Source: Perognathus longimembris pacificus
Lineage: Eukaryota; Chordata; Mammalia; Rodentia; Heteromyidae
Direction of reading: 5' to 3'
DNA length: 64,000 nt
Assembly (NCBI RefSeq): GCF_023159225.1
Contig: NC_063170.1
Coordinates: forward strand, 60,867,708 to 60,931,707
Shown here: positions 47,330-58,410 of the stretch, in pieces
How the letters are laid out: every line of letters starts with the position of its first letter
How positions within the stretch are numbered: the first letter of the stretch is position 1
Position numbers and translations under genes: made by a program
Notes under the pieces: model-generated
Seen by the model: only the letters and a program-made list of their open reading frames with translations
Databases searched by the model: none
Told to the model about the DNA's origin: nothing

Positions 47330-47540
47330 AGATCAACAGATATCGCCTCCTAAAAATATTTTAAAGGAATTTAAACATGCAAAGGCCCTCATTATTTCCA
47401 TTCCTCTACAGAATTCCAATGTGCTTCCATTATTTTATGCTCTTTTCCTTTCATTAAATGCTAATGAGGAAACAATATGCATATGCATAATCTGGGCATG
47501 TGTGTGACGATGCTTTGTGCATTAATTTTCAGCTTTCTAT
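47330..47540. promoter_or_regulatory. Candidate conserved non-coding element
   Basis: A repeat-free stretch with overlapping ATGCATAT/ATGCATAA (octamer/POU-like) words around 47478-47491 and TAAT-bearing homeodomain-like words (attaaatgctaatgagg, gcattaattttcagc). This composition is typical of developmental enhancers, but conservation was not tested. Confidence 0.25.
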
Positions 47541-47789
47541 CTGTCACATATTTGAAGAGCGGGGAAGAAAGTTCTAGAGGGGGATAGTTCAGCCAATCAC
47601 AGTAATCCATGAGTACTGAAAAAGTCAAGGTCATTTTCTTTGTTTTGATGATAACAACTACCAGTAAATGATGGAACTAGCTGGGTTGCTGAAAACCTGT
47701 TCATTTTTCTCTTCCTAATTATGATGCTCTCAAAACCCAATATTGTTTTTATAATAATTGGTTTGTGGGGTCTCTCATCATTATCTCTG

Positions 47790-47872
47790 AGATATATTTA
47801 TATGTATATACACACATACACACACATATATATATATACACACATACACACATATACATACACACATACCAG
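47790..47872. repeat. (TATA)-(CACATA)n simple repeat
   Basis: Alternating AT and CACATA units, impure. Confidence 0.85.
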
Positions 47873-48117
47873 TTCATGGCATACATACCAAACTACCATT
47901 CTAAGTAACAGTTCCCAATACATCAAACGTGACCATGTCTTCATGAAGGGGTGAGAATGATGTAACTGGTCCAGCATCAGATGGCCCTGGCAAATGAATT
48001 TGGCCATCGTTCAAAAGCATATCAAATCAACCATTATTGAACTTTATTTCTGAAAGACTAACCAGTGTTGATGAAATCTGATATCACTAAATTTGTCAGG
48101 AATCTTGCATGCATCAT

Positions 48118-48245
48118 TTTTACGAGTGGTTAAGCTCCTTGGACAACTTGGGTTCAAATACTTATTTGGCATCTGAATTTGGCCAAGACAAACAAGTCAC
48201 AATTTTTCTCTTTGGAGAAATGAAAATAATAATAAATTCTTCCAT
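48118..48245 (+). mobile_element. MIR SINE relic
   Basis: gagtggttaagctccttgg, then cttgggttcaaatacttatt, then aattttt...tggagaaatgaaaataata follows the MIR order. The box B-like gggttcaaata is the best-kept word. Confidence 0.65.
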
Positions 48246-48255
48246 AAGATTTGAG

Positions 48256-48386
48256 TCAGGGCAGATGTGGGAGAGGGAAAGTCCTAGAAAACAAGGGAGG
48301 TGGTCACACTATTCAAACAAATGTACCTATTCCCTTACTTATATAACTGTAACTCCTCTGTACATTACCTATACTAAAACAAAAAA
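48256..48386 (+). mobile_element. Very short L1 3'-end insertion
   Basis: About 130 bp with an L1 3' UTR-like end (ccttacttatataactgtaa, ctcctctgtacattacc) similar to that of the L1 ending at 32850, and an A-rich tail. It is bracketed by AAGATTTGA at 48246-48254 and 48387-48395, a likely target-site duplication. It landed at the end of the MIR relic. Confidence 0.6.
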
Positions 48387-48707
48387 AGATTTGAATAAGA
48401 TGACAAAAGCACATCAAGGATTTCTGATGTTTTACCTGTCTACAAAACCACATGCTTTTTGGTCATGAACTACAGACTAGTGGATACAGGTGGGGAGAGA
48501 GATAGTTTATACCTGTTAGTAGAAGTTCTTTATAATATTAACTACAGTGGGTGTATGTGGGATTGGAATTGGGTATGCTTTGTTGCACCAGTCTGATTCA
48601 GGAAAATAGAATCTGAGATTCTGAGCCTAGAGGGACATCAATAATGATCACTTTGTATTTGATCTACAACTATGGGATCCTAAGATAGTTTGTTAAGGAA
48701 ATTTCAG

Positions 48708-48756
48708 TTTTTATACTTGGTTTTTATACTTGGTTTTATACTTGGTTTTTATACTT
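48708..48756. repeat. Minisatellite, 13-bp unit
   Basis: Four tandem copies of TTTTTATACTTGG, the third lacking one T and the last cut short. Confidence 0.9.
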
Positions 48757-49694
48757 TTCTAGAATATTGGAAACCATGAAGATGGTGAAGTTTTTTGAGT
48801 AGGTGGCAGGATCTTGTGTTATTTACCAGTAATGAGTTTTCCTGTCATTCAATGAGTGAATTGAAAAACTCATACACAAAACCTGTCTATGGATAATCCA
48901 TATGAACTCCAATTTCATTGTGTGGAGAATTTCTTAAGACTTCCAGAAAGAATTCTTGACTATGTTTTTCTTTCCTGGCATTTCCATTTGAGAGGCAGAT
49001 CTTTACCTATTAAATTTGCAAAAGATGTGTCAGAAAAAAAAGAGGGTATTTTTTTCTAAGAATAGTCCCATAGTAATAATTTGAAGTTAGGGCATTGGAA
49101 AAGCTGTAGGATTGTTCAGATTTCCCCCCATTTTGGTGGTGTTAGTGGCTGAAAGATGTCACCTGCTGTGCTAGTGGGATCGATGATGTACAGGGTAGCA
49201 GTGGATCAACATGAAAAGTTTATTGGTGTTCATTTATAATGTAAACAATTCCTCCTGAGAGTTTAAAGAAAGGACAGGAACTGTTGGGTTTAATATTTCC
49301 CTTGGAGCTGAATGATTGAACAGATTTGTACAGCTGTCCTTTGGTTTTACAACCTATTTGCAATATAGATCTTCCAGCAGGTCTCGGGTTTGCAATATGT
49401 ACAAATGTCCATAGTTATAGAATCTTGATTGGTGTAGAAGACCCTTGCTTTTTGTTTTTATTTGGAATCCAGGTGTTGTTTTTCTTCAGAATCTGATGTT
49501 TGTTTGCATTTCTAGCTTGTTTGCTTTCTAGTGCTTTTTATAAAACCTCCAGTCATATGCAAGAGATCTCTGAAACTGGTGGTTTAGATTGTTCAGTTAT
49601 TTATGCAAAGCTTCTGTGATTCCTACTGAATATTTTTGAAAGATACATAGAATCTATTTTCTTAAGTTATCTTACTTATAATTTTTTGCGTATG
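48757..49694. other. Unique AT-rich non-coding sequence
   Basis: No gene or repeat recognised. Confidence 0.45.
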
Positions 49695-49875
49695 ATTTTT
49701 TTCCAGAAGCATTTTAAGACCATGTAATAATTGTACAGATTTATGGGGTACAGTGTGATAATGATTAAGTTGGGGTAGTTAGCATTTTCATCTCTGGAAA
49801 CAGTTATCTTCTCTTTGTGTTGGAGTTCTTTCAAATTCTCTTCTTTTTATAATTTGGGATCTTTGATCAACATAC
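49695..49875 (+). mobile_element. Possible old L1-associated repeat
   Basis: acagatttatggggtacagt, then gtgataatgattaagttggg, then ttctctttgtgttggagttc is a wording I associate with old mammalian L1 3' or related repeats. I am not sure of the family. Confidence 0.4.
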
Positions 49876-50749
49876 TTTTAAGGAAAATACTTGGGAGTCT
49901 TATAGATTGTAATTTCAACTTTTATTGCCTGTAAGGCCCATTTTTCAATTGAGCTCAGTTAAGATAATAAACATTCTCTTGATCTTTCTCTTGCTACTGT
50001 TTTCAGTGATTTTTCTCATCTTGAAAGTGCACCATTTAGTGAAATTGTTGGTTCAAATATAGGAAACATATCTGAATATCATCAGATATAACAATATTGT
50101 CCTGAATATGGTTCAACACATTAAGCATCTTACAAAGCCTGGAATTCTATACTAGTTTTTCTTCTTCTTTTTGAGTAGTAATATTGGAATCTTGTGTGTG
50201 GGGTTTATGCCTTATACCACATATCTGCTTATTTCTAGTCCATGAGGAAGCTATTGATTAGCTAAGCTATGAACTGGTATTTAAATTCAATCTTAATAAA
50301 TTGGTATTTTCTTTAACAACTTTAAGGGAATATTGTCTAGTGTGATTGTTTTGTTAAAGATGAGATTATATCTTCATCATGGGATGTTAGGGTTTCTTTC
50401 TTTGTTTTTTTTTTCCCTCTAGAGTTTTCAGCAGGATTTATTCACAATCCTGCCATACTGTCTAGGTGTCTGGAATGTGAACACCTGGGTACAGAATGTA
50501 TTTCCCATGTCTTCCTTTACTACCTTGAACATTCACTAGTTTGCCATGTCTTAGGTAATTTGCATTTACTCAAACTGTCCTTTGGAAAGATAAAAATGAT
50601 GCGTTAATGAACTGAATTAGCATCTCTGATGTGGTAAGTTGGTATCTCAGACTACCTCTTAACTAGGAAGCCGTTTTTCTGAAGCAAAACTATTTATCTC
50701 CACAGATGATCTTTCTGAAAAAATTCCCATACTAATATTGAGGATCAAG
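49876..50749. other. Unique AT-rich non-coding sequence
   Basis: No gene or repeat recognised. Confidence 0.45.
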
Positions 50750-50761
50750 AATTGGAGCGGG

Positions 50762-50969
50762 ATGGGGCTGGAGATATGGCCTAGTGGCAAGAGTGCTTGC
50801 CTCGTATACATGAGGCCCTGGGTTCGATTCCCCAGCACCACATATACAGAAAATGGCCAGAAGTGGCAGTGTGGCTCAAGTGGGAGAGTGCTAGCCTTGA
50901 GCGGGAAGAAGCCAGGGACAGTGCTCAGGCCCTTAGTCCAAGCCCCAGGACTGGCCAAAAAAAAAAAAA
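50762..50969 (+). mobile_element. Dimeric tRNA-like SINE, full length
   Basis: ggggctggagatatggcct head, box B gggttcgattcccc, second module, A tail of about 15. Perfect 12-bp target-site duplications AATTGGAGCGGG at 50750-50761 and 50970-50981. Diagnostic word gagcgggaagaag, the G-rich subtype. Frames on both strands here are SINE translations. Confidence 0.95.
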
Positions 50970-50981
50970 AATTGGAGCGGG

Positions 50982-51884
50982 GAAAAAATCTTTCTCCCCT
51001 CAAACTATAAGCTGCAAATCAACTTAAAATGATCAGTAAAGTTAATCTAAAGTCTATATCAAGTTTCCAAAACAATTGTGGAATCACAAAGGTGATAAGA
51101 TCTCTCCACAGTTCTACTGAGAGGCAGAAAAGACATTTGTCATGAACTAACTCACTCCAAGAGGGGGCCTGGATTAAGTGTTTGGTGATTATAGGACTCT
51201 CTATAGTAGACTTTTAGAAACAAACTTTTCCCCATAGTTTTTCTTTCCTAGGAATACTTGGCTCTTAGTCTTCATTAGTGTATTACATACCTTTTAAGCT
51301 TCATTTCCCATGCAATATTCTTTCCCTATGATATATATGTCCTGAAACTGGAACTCTTTATTGTCTTCTATATAACATTTCTAGTATGTTACTATATAAC
51401 CCCCCTCCCCTCTCTACCTTTCCTCTTTCCCTCTCTTCTTGTCCCCTGTCCCCCATTCCTGTCTCCTCCCTTCTGCATGGATACCAGAAAATAGAGTCCT
51501 TTATCTAAAAGGCCTATGATAGTTAAATGTCAAGTTCTGTTACTAAAAAAAAAGAGAAAGCGGGCAGAGCACCTGTGTCCAGAGTGACCAGGAGGCTCTG
51601 CCTCATGAGATGGGGGCTGGACGACAACCCTCCTTGTTATGTGTTTCTCATTGTTTCCACGCCGGGACTCAGCCAACGGTGTCAGGCTCTTTGGAAGCCC
51701 ATTCGTAGCCATTCTCCTTCCCTTCTCCAACATTCCTTCCATTTCTTTACACTCATGGCTTCACTGTTGATGTGCAGCATGAGGTTAAGGAGAGGAACCA
51801 AGGAATAGGTACTTCTCTTCATAATTATGATGTTCTTCTGACAGTTAAAATTGATCACTTTGGTGTTTTTTTTTTTTTAAGTGA
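50982..51884. other. Unique sequence with a polypyrimidine tract
   Basis: 51401-51475 is almost all C and T. No gene recognised; a 93-codon frame at 51527-51808 has no motif. Confidence 0.45.
51401..51475. repeat. Polypyrimidine tract
   Basis: About 75 bp, nearly uninterrupted C/T on the plus strand. Could adopt triplex structure; simple low-complexity sequence otherwise. Confidence 0.8.
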
Positions 51885-52255
51885 TCTTTTATTTTGTAGT
51901 ATTCAGGTTTGAACTCAAGAAGTCACTCTGTCCAGGCAGGTCCTCTGCCTCTTGAACAACTCTACCAACCCTTTATGCGTTGATTATTTTTTATGATAGG
52001 GACTCATCTTAGGTGTGGGCTGGCTTGGGTTGTGATCTTTGATTTGTGCTTCCCCACAGAGCTGGAATGACAAGTTCACATCTCCCTGTCCAGCCATTAT
52101 GCTTGCCTTGTAGTGGGAATGGCAGGTGCACGCACTCTGCTTAGCCAGGGGTTGAGATGGAGCCTTGTCCGCTTTCTCACTGTTTTGGTCTCAAATCAGG
52201 ATCCCCCAATCTCTGCTTCTCAAGTATCTAGGATTATAGCCATGACACATGAGTT
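51885..52255 (-). mobile_element. Old composite SINE, duplicated head
   Basis: Plus-strand wording is the reverse complement of a tRNA-like end (aggtttgaactcaagaagtc, ctctgcctcttgaac) followed by two degraded B1-like head segments (tggaatgacaagttcacatc and tctaggattatagccatgac). It resembles the arrangement at 25862-26160. Confidence 0.6.
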
Positions 52256-52591
52256 TATTCTCCTCCGCATATTCTCTTCAGCATATAGCACTTCTAGTAG
52301 TGATTCTAAATAAGGGAACACCAAGAAGTAACAATAAATACAAGGACACAAACAACAAGTTGGACAAGATGTTAAAATATTATCTGATATCATATGAATT
52401 ACTTAAAATCTTCATTCTGAAAAAGATGAATCCTTAATTTTTGTCTGATTGTTCTCAATTAACTTAAACACATTTCTGTGTTTTAATGTTTTCTCTCATA
52501 ATTATTTATTTAAGCAGAAGACTAAGGACAATAAAAATGACTGTGCATGCTTTGTGAGAGCAAATTGCTGCTATCAAAACAAGAACGATAT

Positions 52592-52797
52592 TTTTGGGGG
52601 GGGGGGCCAGTCCTGGGGCTTGGACTCAGGGCCTGAGTACTGTCCCTGGCTTCTTCTTGCTCAAGGCTAGCACTCTGCCACTTAAGCCACAGTGCCACTT
52701 CTGGCCATTTTCTGTATATGTGGTGCTGGGGAATCGAACCCAGGGCCTCATGTATATGAGGCAAGCACTCTTGCCACTAGGCCATATCCCCAGCCCC
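52592..52797 (-). mobile_element. Dimeric tRNA-like SINE, full length
   Basis: Minus-strand copy with gggttcgattcccc box B. Near-identical target-site duplications: AAGAACGATATTTT from 52581 and AAGAATGATTTT from 52798. Its tail position holds T5 then about 11 G (52596-52606), so on the sense strand the poly(A) is largely replaced by C. Diagnostic word gagcaagaagaag. Confidence 0.92.
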
Positions 52798-53589
52798 AAG
52801 AATGATTTTAACAGAGAATTAAAGTTCCCTCTTTTCTGTCTTCCCTTGGAAGGATGAGTGACACATAAATCTGGATCAAAATTTTTATTTTTCTAATAAG
52901 AATATAACATCTCTCTAAGTTTATATATCATTGTGCTCAGTTTATGTTTTTCTGTAATACATTAGAATCTTTTTCAATTTCCTATTACAGTAACAAAAAA
53001 TGCATCATTGAAAAATGGATGCACATTTTACCATGGCCCTAAATTGTCAGTGCTTCAAGAAAATAATCAGAGATCATATGTATTTTTACTTTAATCATTT
53101 ATTGTAGAAATACTGTGAGAATATTGTGAGAATTTCAGATGTACTCAATAAATTATTCAAATATCTAAAATGGATTTTAAATAGTTATTTTCTAATATGT
53201 CCTCAAATTAAACCCTTCATTGTAAATGGTAGCTAATTTTTTAATAAAAAGTGATTATAGGGTTATTCTCAGACAATAGCCTTTGACTCAAGGGTAATTT
53301 AATGAAGGCATTTCTTTATTTGATAACTTTGCACTGTATTGAGCCTGAGATAACAGTCCTATTCCTTTATTTAAGGATTGCTTTCAAGGTATAACACATA
53401 AAAATAGACTCTCATTGGCATTAATATTAATAATTTACTCAATCTGCTCTTATGCTCAATCCTGTGACTATTCTCCACCTTACAAAGTGGCTTCCTAGTG
53501 CTGATTTTTGTAATGAAGCTTCAACTAAATCGTCTTTCAATTAGATTATTCTACATATGGAATGTGATTTAATTATTCAGAATGAGAAT
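52798..53589. other. Unique AT-rich sequence, possible regulatory block
   Basis: No gene or repeat. 53190-53570 is repeat-free and rich in TAAT/ATTA words; conservation is untested. Confidence 0.35.
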
Positions 53590-53712
53590 GATACTACCAG
53601 AGGGGACATTAGCAATCACAAAGTCTAGCTCTTTGGTTTTACAGATAAGGAAATGGAATTGATATGGCTAGTTCAAGGTTACATAGCTATGTGATAAGTA
53701 TTTCAAATTAAA
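53590..53712 (-). mobile_element. MIR relic
   Basis: ggttttacagataaggaaat, then ggctagttcaaggttacata, then gctatgtgataagtatt is the classic reverse-complement MIR core. The upstream part is less clear. Confidence 0.6.
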
Positions 53713-53917
53713 TTATAATGAAAATAAGAAGCCATATGCTAATAAGTACAAGTGTTTAAGGCTTGCATTTAAAATCAATCATAAATATGATGGAATTGCA
53801 TTTCCCCTAGGTGAGGGAAGATATTAGGTGCAGTGAAATCATACATGCTTGAATTATCCTTGCTTGCCTCTAACTTCTAAAAATTATAATAATTAGTGCT
53901 TGGTGTTATGACTTCCC

Positions 53918-54170
53918 TTTAAAAAATTATTATCATGAAGTAGTTGTTCAAAGTGGTTACAATTCAGTGTATCAGTTTGTGAGTACAATACATTTTGATC
54001 ATGATCAACCCTTTCACTGTACTCTTTCAAATCTCCTAAACCCATTCACCTCCACAATTTACACAATTTACCAAGTTCCATTTTCACATATATACATAGA
54101 ATATTACAATTGGATATCTACCCTTTCTCTCTCCCTTCATGTCTTTAACCTTGCCCCCTACCCCAACACA
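53918..54170 (-). repeat. Unnamed dispersed repeat, copy D
   Basis: Its reverse complement reads ggtgaatgggtttagg, then gtgaaagggttgatcatgat, caaaatgtattgtactcac, aaactgatacactgaattg, and ends ttgaacaactacttcatg with a TA-rich tail. This is colinear with copy A at 1378-1510. A TATG/TATA-rich stretch up to 54330 may also belong to it, as in copy C. Confidence 0.6.
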
Positions 54171-54742
54171 TGTTCCAGCTTCCTGGTGCTCATTTTGTTA
54201 AACTGTAAGTTATTTGTTCAAAGGAGTGACCTCACTGGAATCCTCCCCTGCATGTACCATACGTTCATATATGTTTGCGTATATATGCATATGATCCTCT
54301 ATAAATCTACATATACGTTTATAACTTACATCTAACTTGCACATTGCCAGGATGTACAATAAATCATGGTTTCTATTTTAGGTATTCTTGATAGCATGGA
54401 TATGAAATTTTCTATGGTCACATTTATACAACACATTGGAAAATGTTCATACATTTCTCAAATTCCAAGGTGCAAGCAGTATTCCTCCAACATTGAAATA
54501 GACTTTGCTTTCTTTAATTTAGAAAATGACAATGGTGGAGCCAACCCACACCGAGAAGTCACATGCATATTGGTATGCCATCTAATTATTACAGGGGCCT
54601 TTTCCCATGTGCTATAATATGCTTGGGGAAGAAAAGTTTTAAGTCTTTTTTTTCTTTCCTCATGCTCTTAGCAGGTGAAGGCATGTGCTTGCTGAGCAGA
54701 GCTGGACACATCATTTTAATTGTTTATCTTCTTTTCTTTAGC
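54171..54742. other. Non-coding sequence
   Basis: A 122-codon frame (53967-54335) lies largely in repeat sequence. No gene recognised. Confidence 0.45.
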
Positions 54743-54790
54743 CTATGGCATGGCCCTGAGTTCAAATCCCCAATGCCAGAATGAATAAAA
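54743..54790 (+). mobile_element. ID-like SINE 3' fragment
   Basis: catggccctgagttcaaatc and ccaatgccagaatgaataaa are the box B side and tail of a tRNA-like SINE. Truncated. Confidence 0.5.
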
Positions 54791-55224
54791 AATGAAACTC
54801 TACTGTAATGATTCATAGTAGTCTCAATGAAATTCACTTAAGGAACAAAGTACAAAATATTTAACATAATTGTTACATGGGGCAACTCCAGTGTGTATTG
54901 TTATTCTCACAGTATTTTTTTTATATGTTGCAGTCATGCAAGTTCATGATATAAAATTCCAAGGCCCAGTCAAAAAAGGACCTATGGGAAACTACCGCAT
55001 AGATATCAGCCCTCAGTCGCTCCCTCTGAGTCCTCTAATACACAAGTCTTCTAGCTTTCAAATAAGAGAGCAATATTCTATTTGAAGGACAGTAGTTAGA
55101 GTCTGGAGGGAAGAAAAGCAATTTCTACTTTTAGCCAAGGTAAGTTGAGTACTAAAGAGATGTACTCTTTCTTGCATACATTATATTTAATCTTAGTCAG
55201 TTATGAAGTTTCAATGTCACACTA
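54791..55224. other. Unique non-coding sequence
   Basis: No gene or repeat recognised. Confidence 0.45.
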
Positions 55225-55440
55225 GGACAGATCTGTATCATTATGTTTTTATTACTATAATAGAATAACTGAGGCCAGGTGACTTTAGTTCACTAAAGGT
55301 TATATTAGCTCACAATACTGGAGACATGACCTCTAGCGGCCATGTCTAGCTGGCAGTCTCAAGGAAGCACATGGAAGGAAAAAGGGCCCACACATTTCTG
55401 TCCCTGAATCTATATAACTCCTTAAACAGCCACCAGATGT
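55225..55440 (-). mobile_element. MaLR LTR relic
   Basis: tttttattactataatagaa, taactgaggccaggtgact, then gttatattagctcacaatac and tggagacatgacc are a reverse-complement MaLR LTR end. The downstream caaggaagcacatggaagg fits as well. Confidence 0.6.
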
Positions 55441-55459
55441 CAGTCAAGATTTGACCTTG

Positions 55460-55666
55460 GGGCTGGGGATATGGCCTAGTGGCAAGAGTGCTTGCCTCCT
55501 ATACATGAGGCCCTGGGTTCAATTCCCCAGCACCACATATACAGAAAATGGCCAGAAGGGGCGCTGTGGCTCAAGTGGCAGAGTGCTAGCCTTGAGCAAA
55601 AAGAAGCGAGGGACAGTGCTCAGGCCCTGAGTCCAAGCCCCAGGACTGGCAAAAAAAAAAAAAAAA
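55460..55666 (+). mobile_element. Dimeric tRNA-like SINE, full length
   Basis: gggctggggatatggccta head, box B gggttcaattcccc, second module, A tail of about 18. Perfect 14-bp target-site duplications AAGATTTGACCTTG at 55446-55459 and 55667-55680. Diagnostic word gagcaaaaagaag, the A-rich subtype. Confidence 0.95.
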
Positions 55667-55680
55667 AAGATTTGACCTTG

Positions 55681-58304
55681 ATGATCTTACCTAACCCTAA
55701 TCACTTCGGCAAAGTCCCATTCTGAGCAGCATTGTCAGTTTGCATTCTGTCCTCTTAAGATCATGAATTTAGGTCTTTGGTTATTAAACTTTTGCATGAG
55801 TTTGAGAGGCACACCATATTCTAATCATTGTAAAATCCTTATCCTCATCATTTTCTAGCAGGGCATTTTAAGTGAGTTAACACCAGGATACTAACTGTAC
55901 AAGCAAGCGGAATGGATCATTGTGCTTTGAACAGGTCTGTGGCAGGATGGAGCTTTAGCTGTTGCTGCTAGCTTTGTGTAGAGGTCACAGAAAATTATAA
56001 AGGAGCAGAGATATCTTCTCGGGTAGAGTGATGACCAAATAAATTTTGAGAATTGGACACTGAAGGATCTGATTAAGTAGGATAGTTCTGGCCATGACCT
56101 AACAGTAAGAAAGTGCAAAGAGAGCCTCACACACACACACACACACACACACAAAGATTTACAATCAAGTAGAAGTCGATGGATGTCCTTGGCTCACCTT
56201 CTTCAATAGTGGATATTGGTGCTTGGTCACAGATTATTTCTCAGCCCTGACACTGAATAGAAAATGCTGTGTGAATGAGTCTGAAAAGGTTACATTGGGA
56301 ATTACAACATTCTTGATTATGTATTATGTCACCAAAGTGATATAATTTGATGTCATCAAATTCTTCATTAAAGTGTGTCTGTCCTCAGTCTCTAGGGTTA
56401 CAAGGGCTATCATCCATGGAGATGTGTCTTAATTTTGGGTTTTCTTCCACTAGTACATAGTGGCTGAGAAGGACCAATATTAAGCTATACTCAACTTAAA
56501 AAACAAACAAACAAACCATGGGAAGGAAAATTCACAGGAAAAGAGTAGATTATGATTCATGGATCATGAGTTTGATACCCAGAAGGGACAGGAAAAACTA
56601 CCAGCATGAGATCTGCAGGTATGTTTTTATTTAGATGATATTTTTAGTGCCTACTTGTGCCTCAGAACTTCTGCCTACTTTATTCCTCAGCCCCACACTG
56701 GTTCAATCAACAAATGATTGAATGGTTGCTTGTTTGATCCCTAAATAAAATGCCAAGATATAAAAATCAGAAACAATGTGTTCTCTTTTGGTCTTCCTTC
56801 TTGACTGACTTGTAAGTAATTTGAGTTTTACTTTTGGCCTGTGCATGCTCTAGATGCCTCTCAGAAACCACCTAGTCTTCTTGATCTATTGACACTTCTG
56901 GGAGCCAAACTACTTTTAATTCATTCATCGCTATTCAAGAAGTTGATTCCCTGAATGTCTTTTATTTGGCAGGAAAGAAGGCAATTACACAAGTTAATGT
57001 CCAAAGGTAGTTCCTTTTCTATTGCTAAAGCATTTGATTACAACTCTTGCTCCACGGTTCTCTAGCAAAAACATAAAGTCTGAGGAGAAAAAAAGATAAT
57101 TTTACAACAAAAAAGATGGTTTATCTCTCTAGAGAATAAACTTGTCATTGGTCTTCGTGACAAATTGGATCCCAGAGTTTGAAAAAAAATAGACCTTGTT
57201 TTTATTCTTTTATTTTTATTTTTTTATTATAAGGATGACCTTGTCTGTATTGTAAATCAAAAGTAACTAGGGCCTTTTGTCGGTTATAAAGTTATAAAGA
57301 AAAATAAAGGGCTTGATGGTACTGATAGTCCACTACCAGTCACCACATGAAGGGAGACTTCATTGATTCATACTTGAATTTGTATGTGTTAATATTTGGT
57401 CTTCAACCTCCAAGTCAAAGGGAGGAAACATCTGAAATAAATTTCCCCATGTTAAAAGCCACAGTTTTCATTTCCATGACTACATAAACAGCCCAAAACA
57501 GTAGCAACAGATCAAATGTCAAATTTATTTCAACATAAGAGGGAGGAATCTAAAAAGAATGCAAATTTACAAAATTTGATTTTAATTTTCTAAGTTATAC
57601 AAGTAATGTGATCAACATGCTATAATTTCTGTTAAGCTACATTAGTCTGTTTTAAGAGCATATATTAAAAATTCAATAAGAATAGGTAAATAACTTACTT
57701 TCAGAAATTAAAATTGTCCCCCAGTTAATTAAAACATAGATTATTTTTAGTGTAAAGAATTTTCCTCATAGAGGTTTGAATTCATTGAGAACACTTGTTT
57801 ATATTCTATCAAAACCAAGTCAGGTTGAAACTCTGCCTTTTCTTTGCATAAATTTCATAAGTAAAAAGAGGAAATGAAAATTAAGGAGCTCAAGAAGATC
57901 AAATCATGAAAATTTACAGTTTCAAAATTCTGAAGTGTTTCTTTTCATATGAAGGAGAAAATAGCAACTGATTGGTTGTGAAGAAAACTAATTATGGAAG
58001 GCTTCTAAGGTACAAAGCTTAAAAACAAAAAAAATTAATTAATTTTAAAAAATGATGCTAGGATCAGAGACCCCTATAGCAAGAGAGCTTTTTTTACCCC
58101 TTCAAATCAATTTCTGTCAATTACAGGGTTTCCCCACTCAAAACAAATCCACCTCTGCTTTCAATGACACTTGAAATGTTAGGGGAAGGAAAACAGAGGT
58201 GAAGAGTGAATTTTTAGACCCAAGCAGAACTATGTGTGAGAGACTCAACCTTCTATGTAGGAGCTGTTACATACCGTGCTATAACAAAGTAGAAACACAC
58301 TAAC
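55681..58304. other. Unique AT-rich non-coding sequence
   Basis: No gene recognised in about 2.6 kb. It includes a (CA)n tract at 56129-56152. Frames are short. Confidence 0.45.
56129..56152. repeat. (CA)n microsatellite
   Basis: About 12 CA units. Confidence 0.9.
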
Positions 58305-58410
58305 ATTCACTAAATGGAGTAGTTATGAGTACTTAATAGGATCATATCTATGCAATGTTCAGCATTACTTGTAGCCAGTATTGTATACTCTGTAAATAAC
58401 AGGAGACAGT
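58305..58410 (+). mobile_element. Possible MIR 3' relic
   Basis: gagtagttatgagtacttaa, then taggatcatatctatgcaat, then gttcagcattacttgtagcc is MIR-like in order but poorly conserved. Confidence 0.35.

Noticed and set aside
53967..54335. 122-codon plus-strand frame
   Set aside because: Lies mostly in the antisense of a dispersed repeat and a TATG-rich stretch.
55325..55345. Second CTCF-like word (ctctagcggcc, reverse)
   Set aside because: Weaker match and inside a MaLR LTR; not enough to call.
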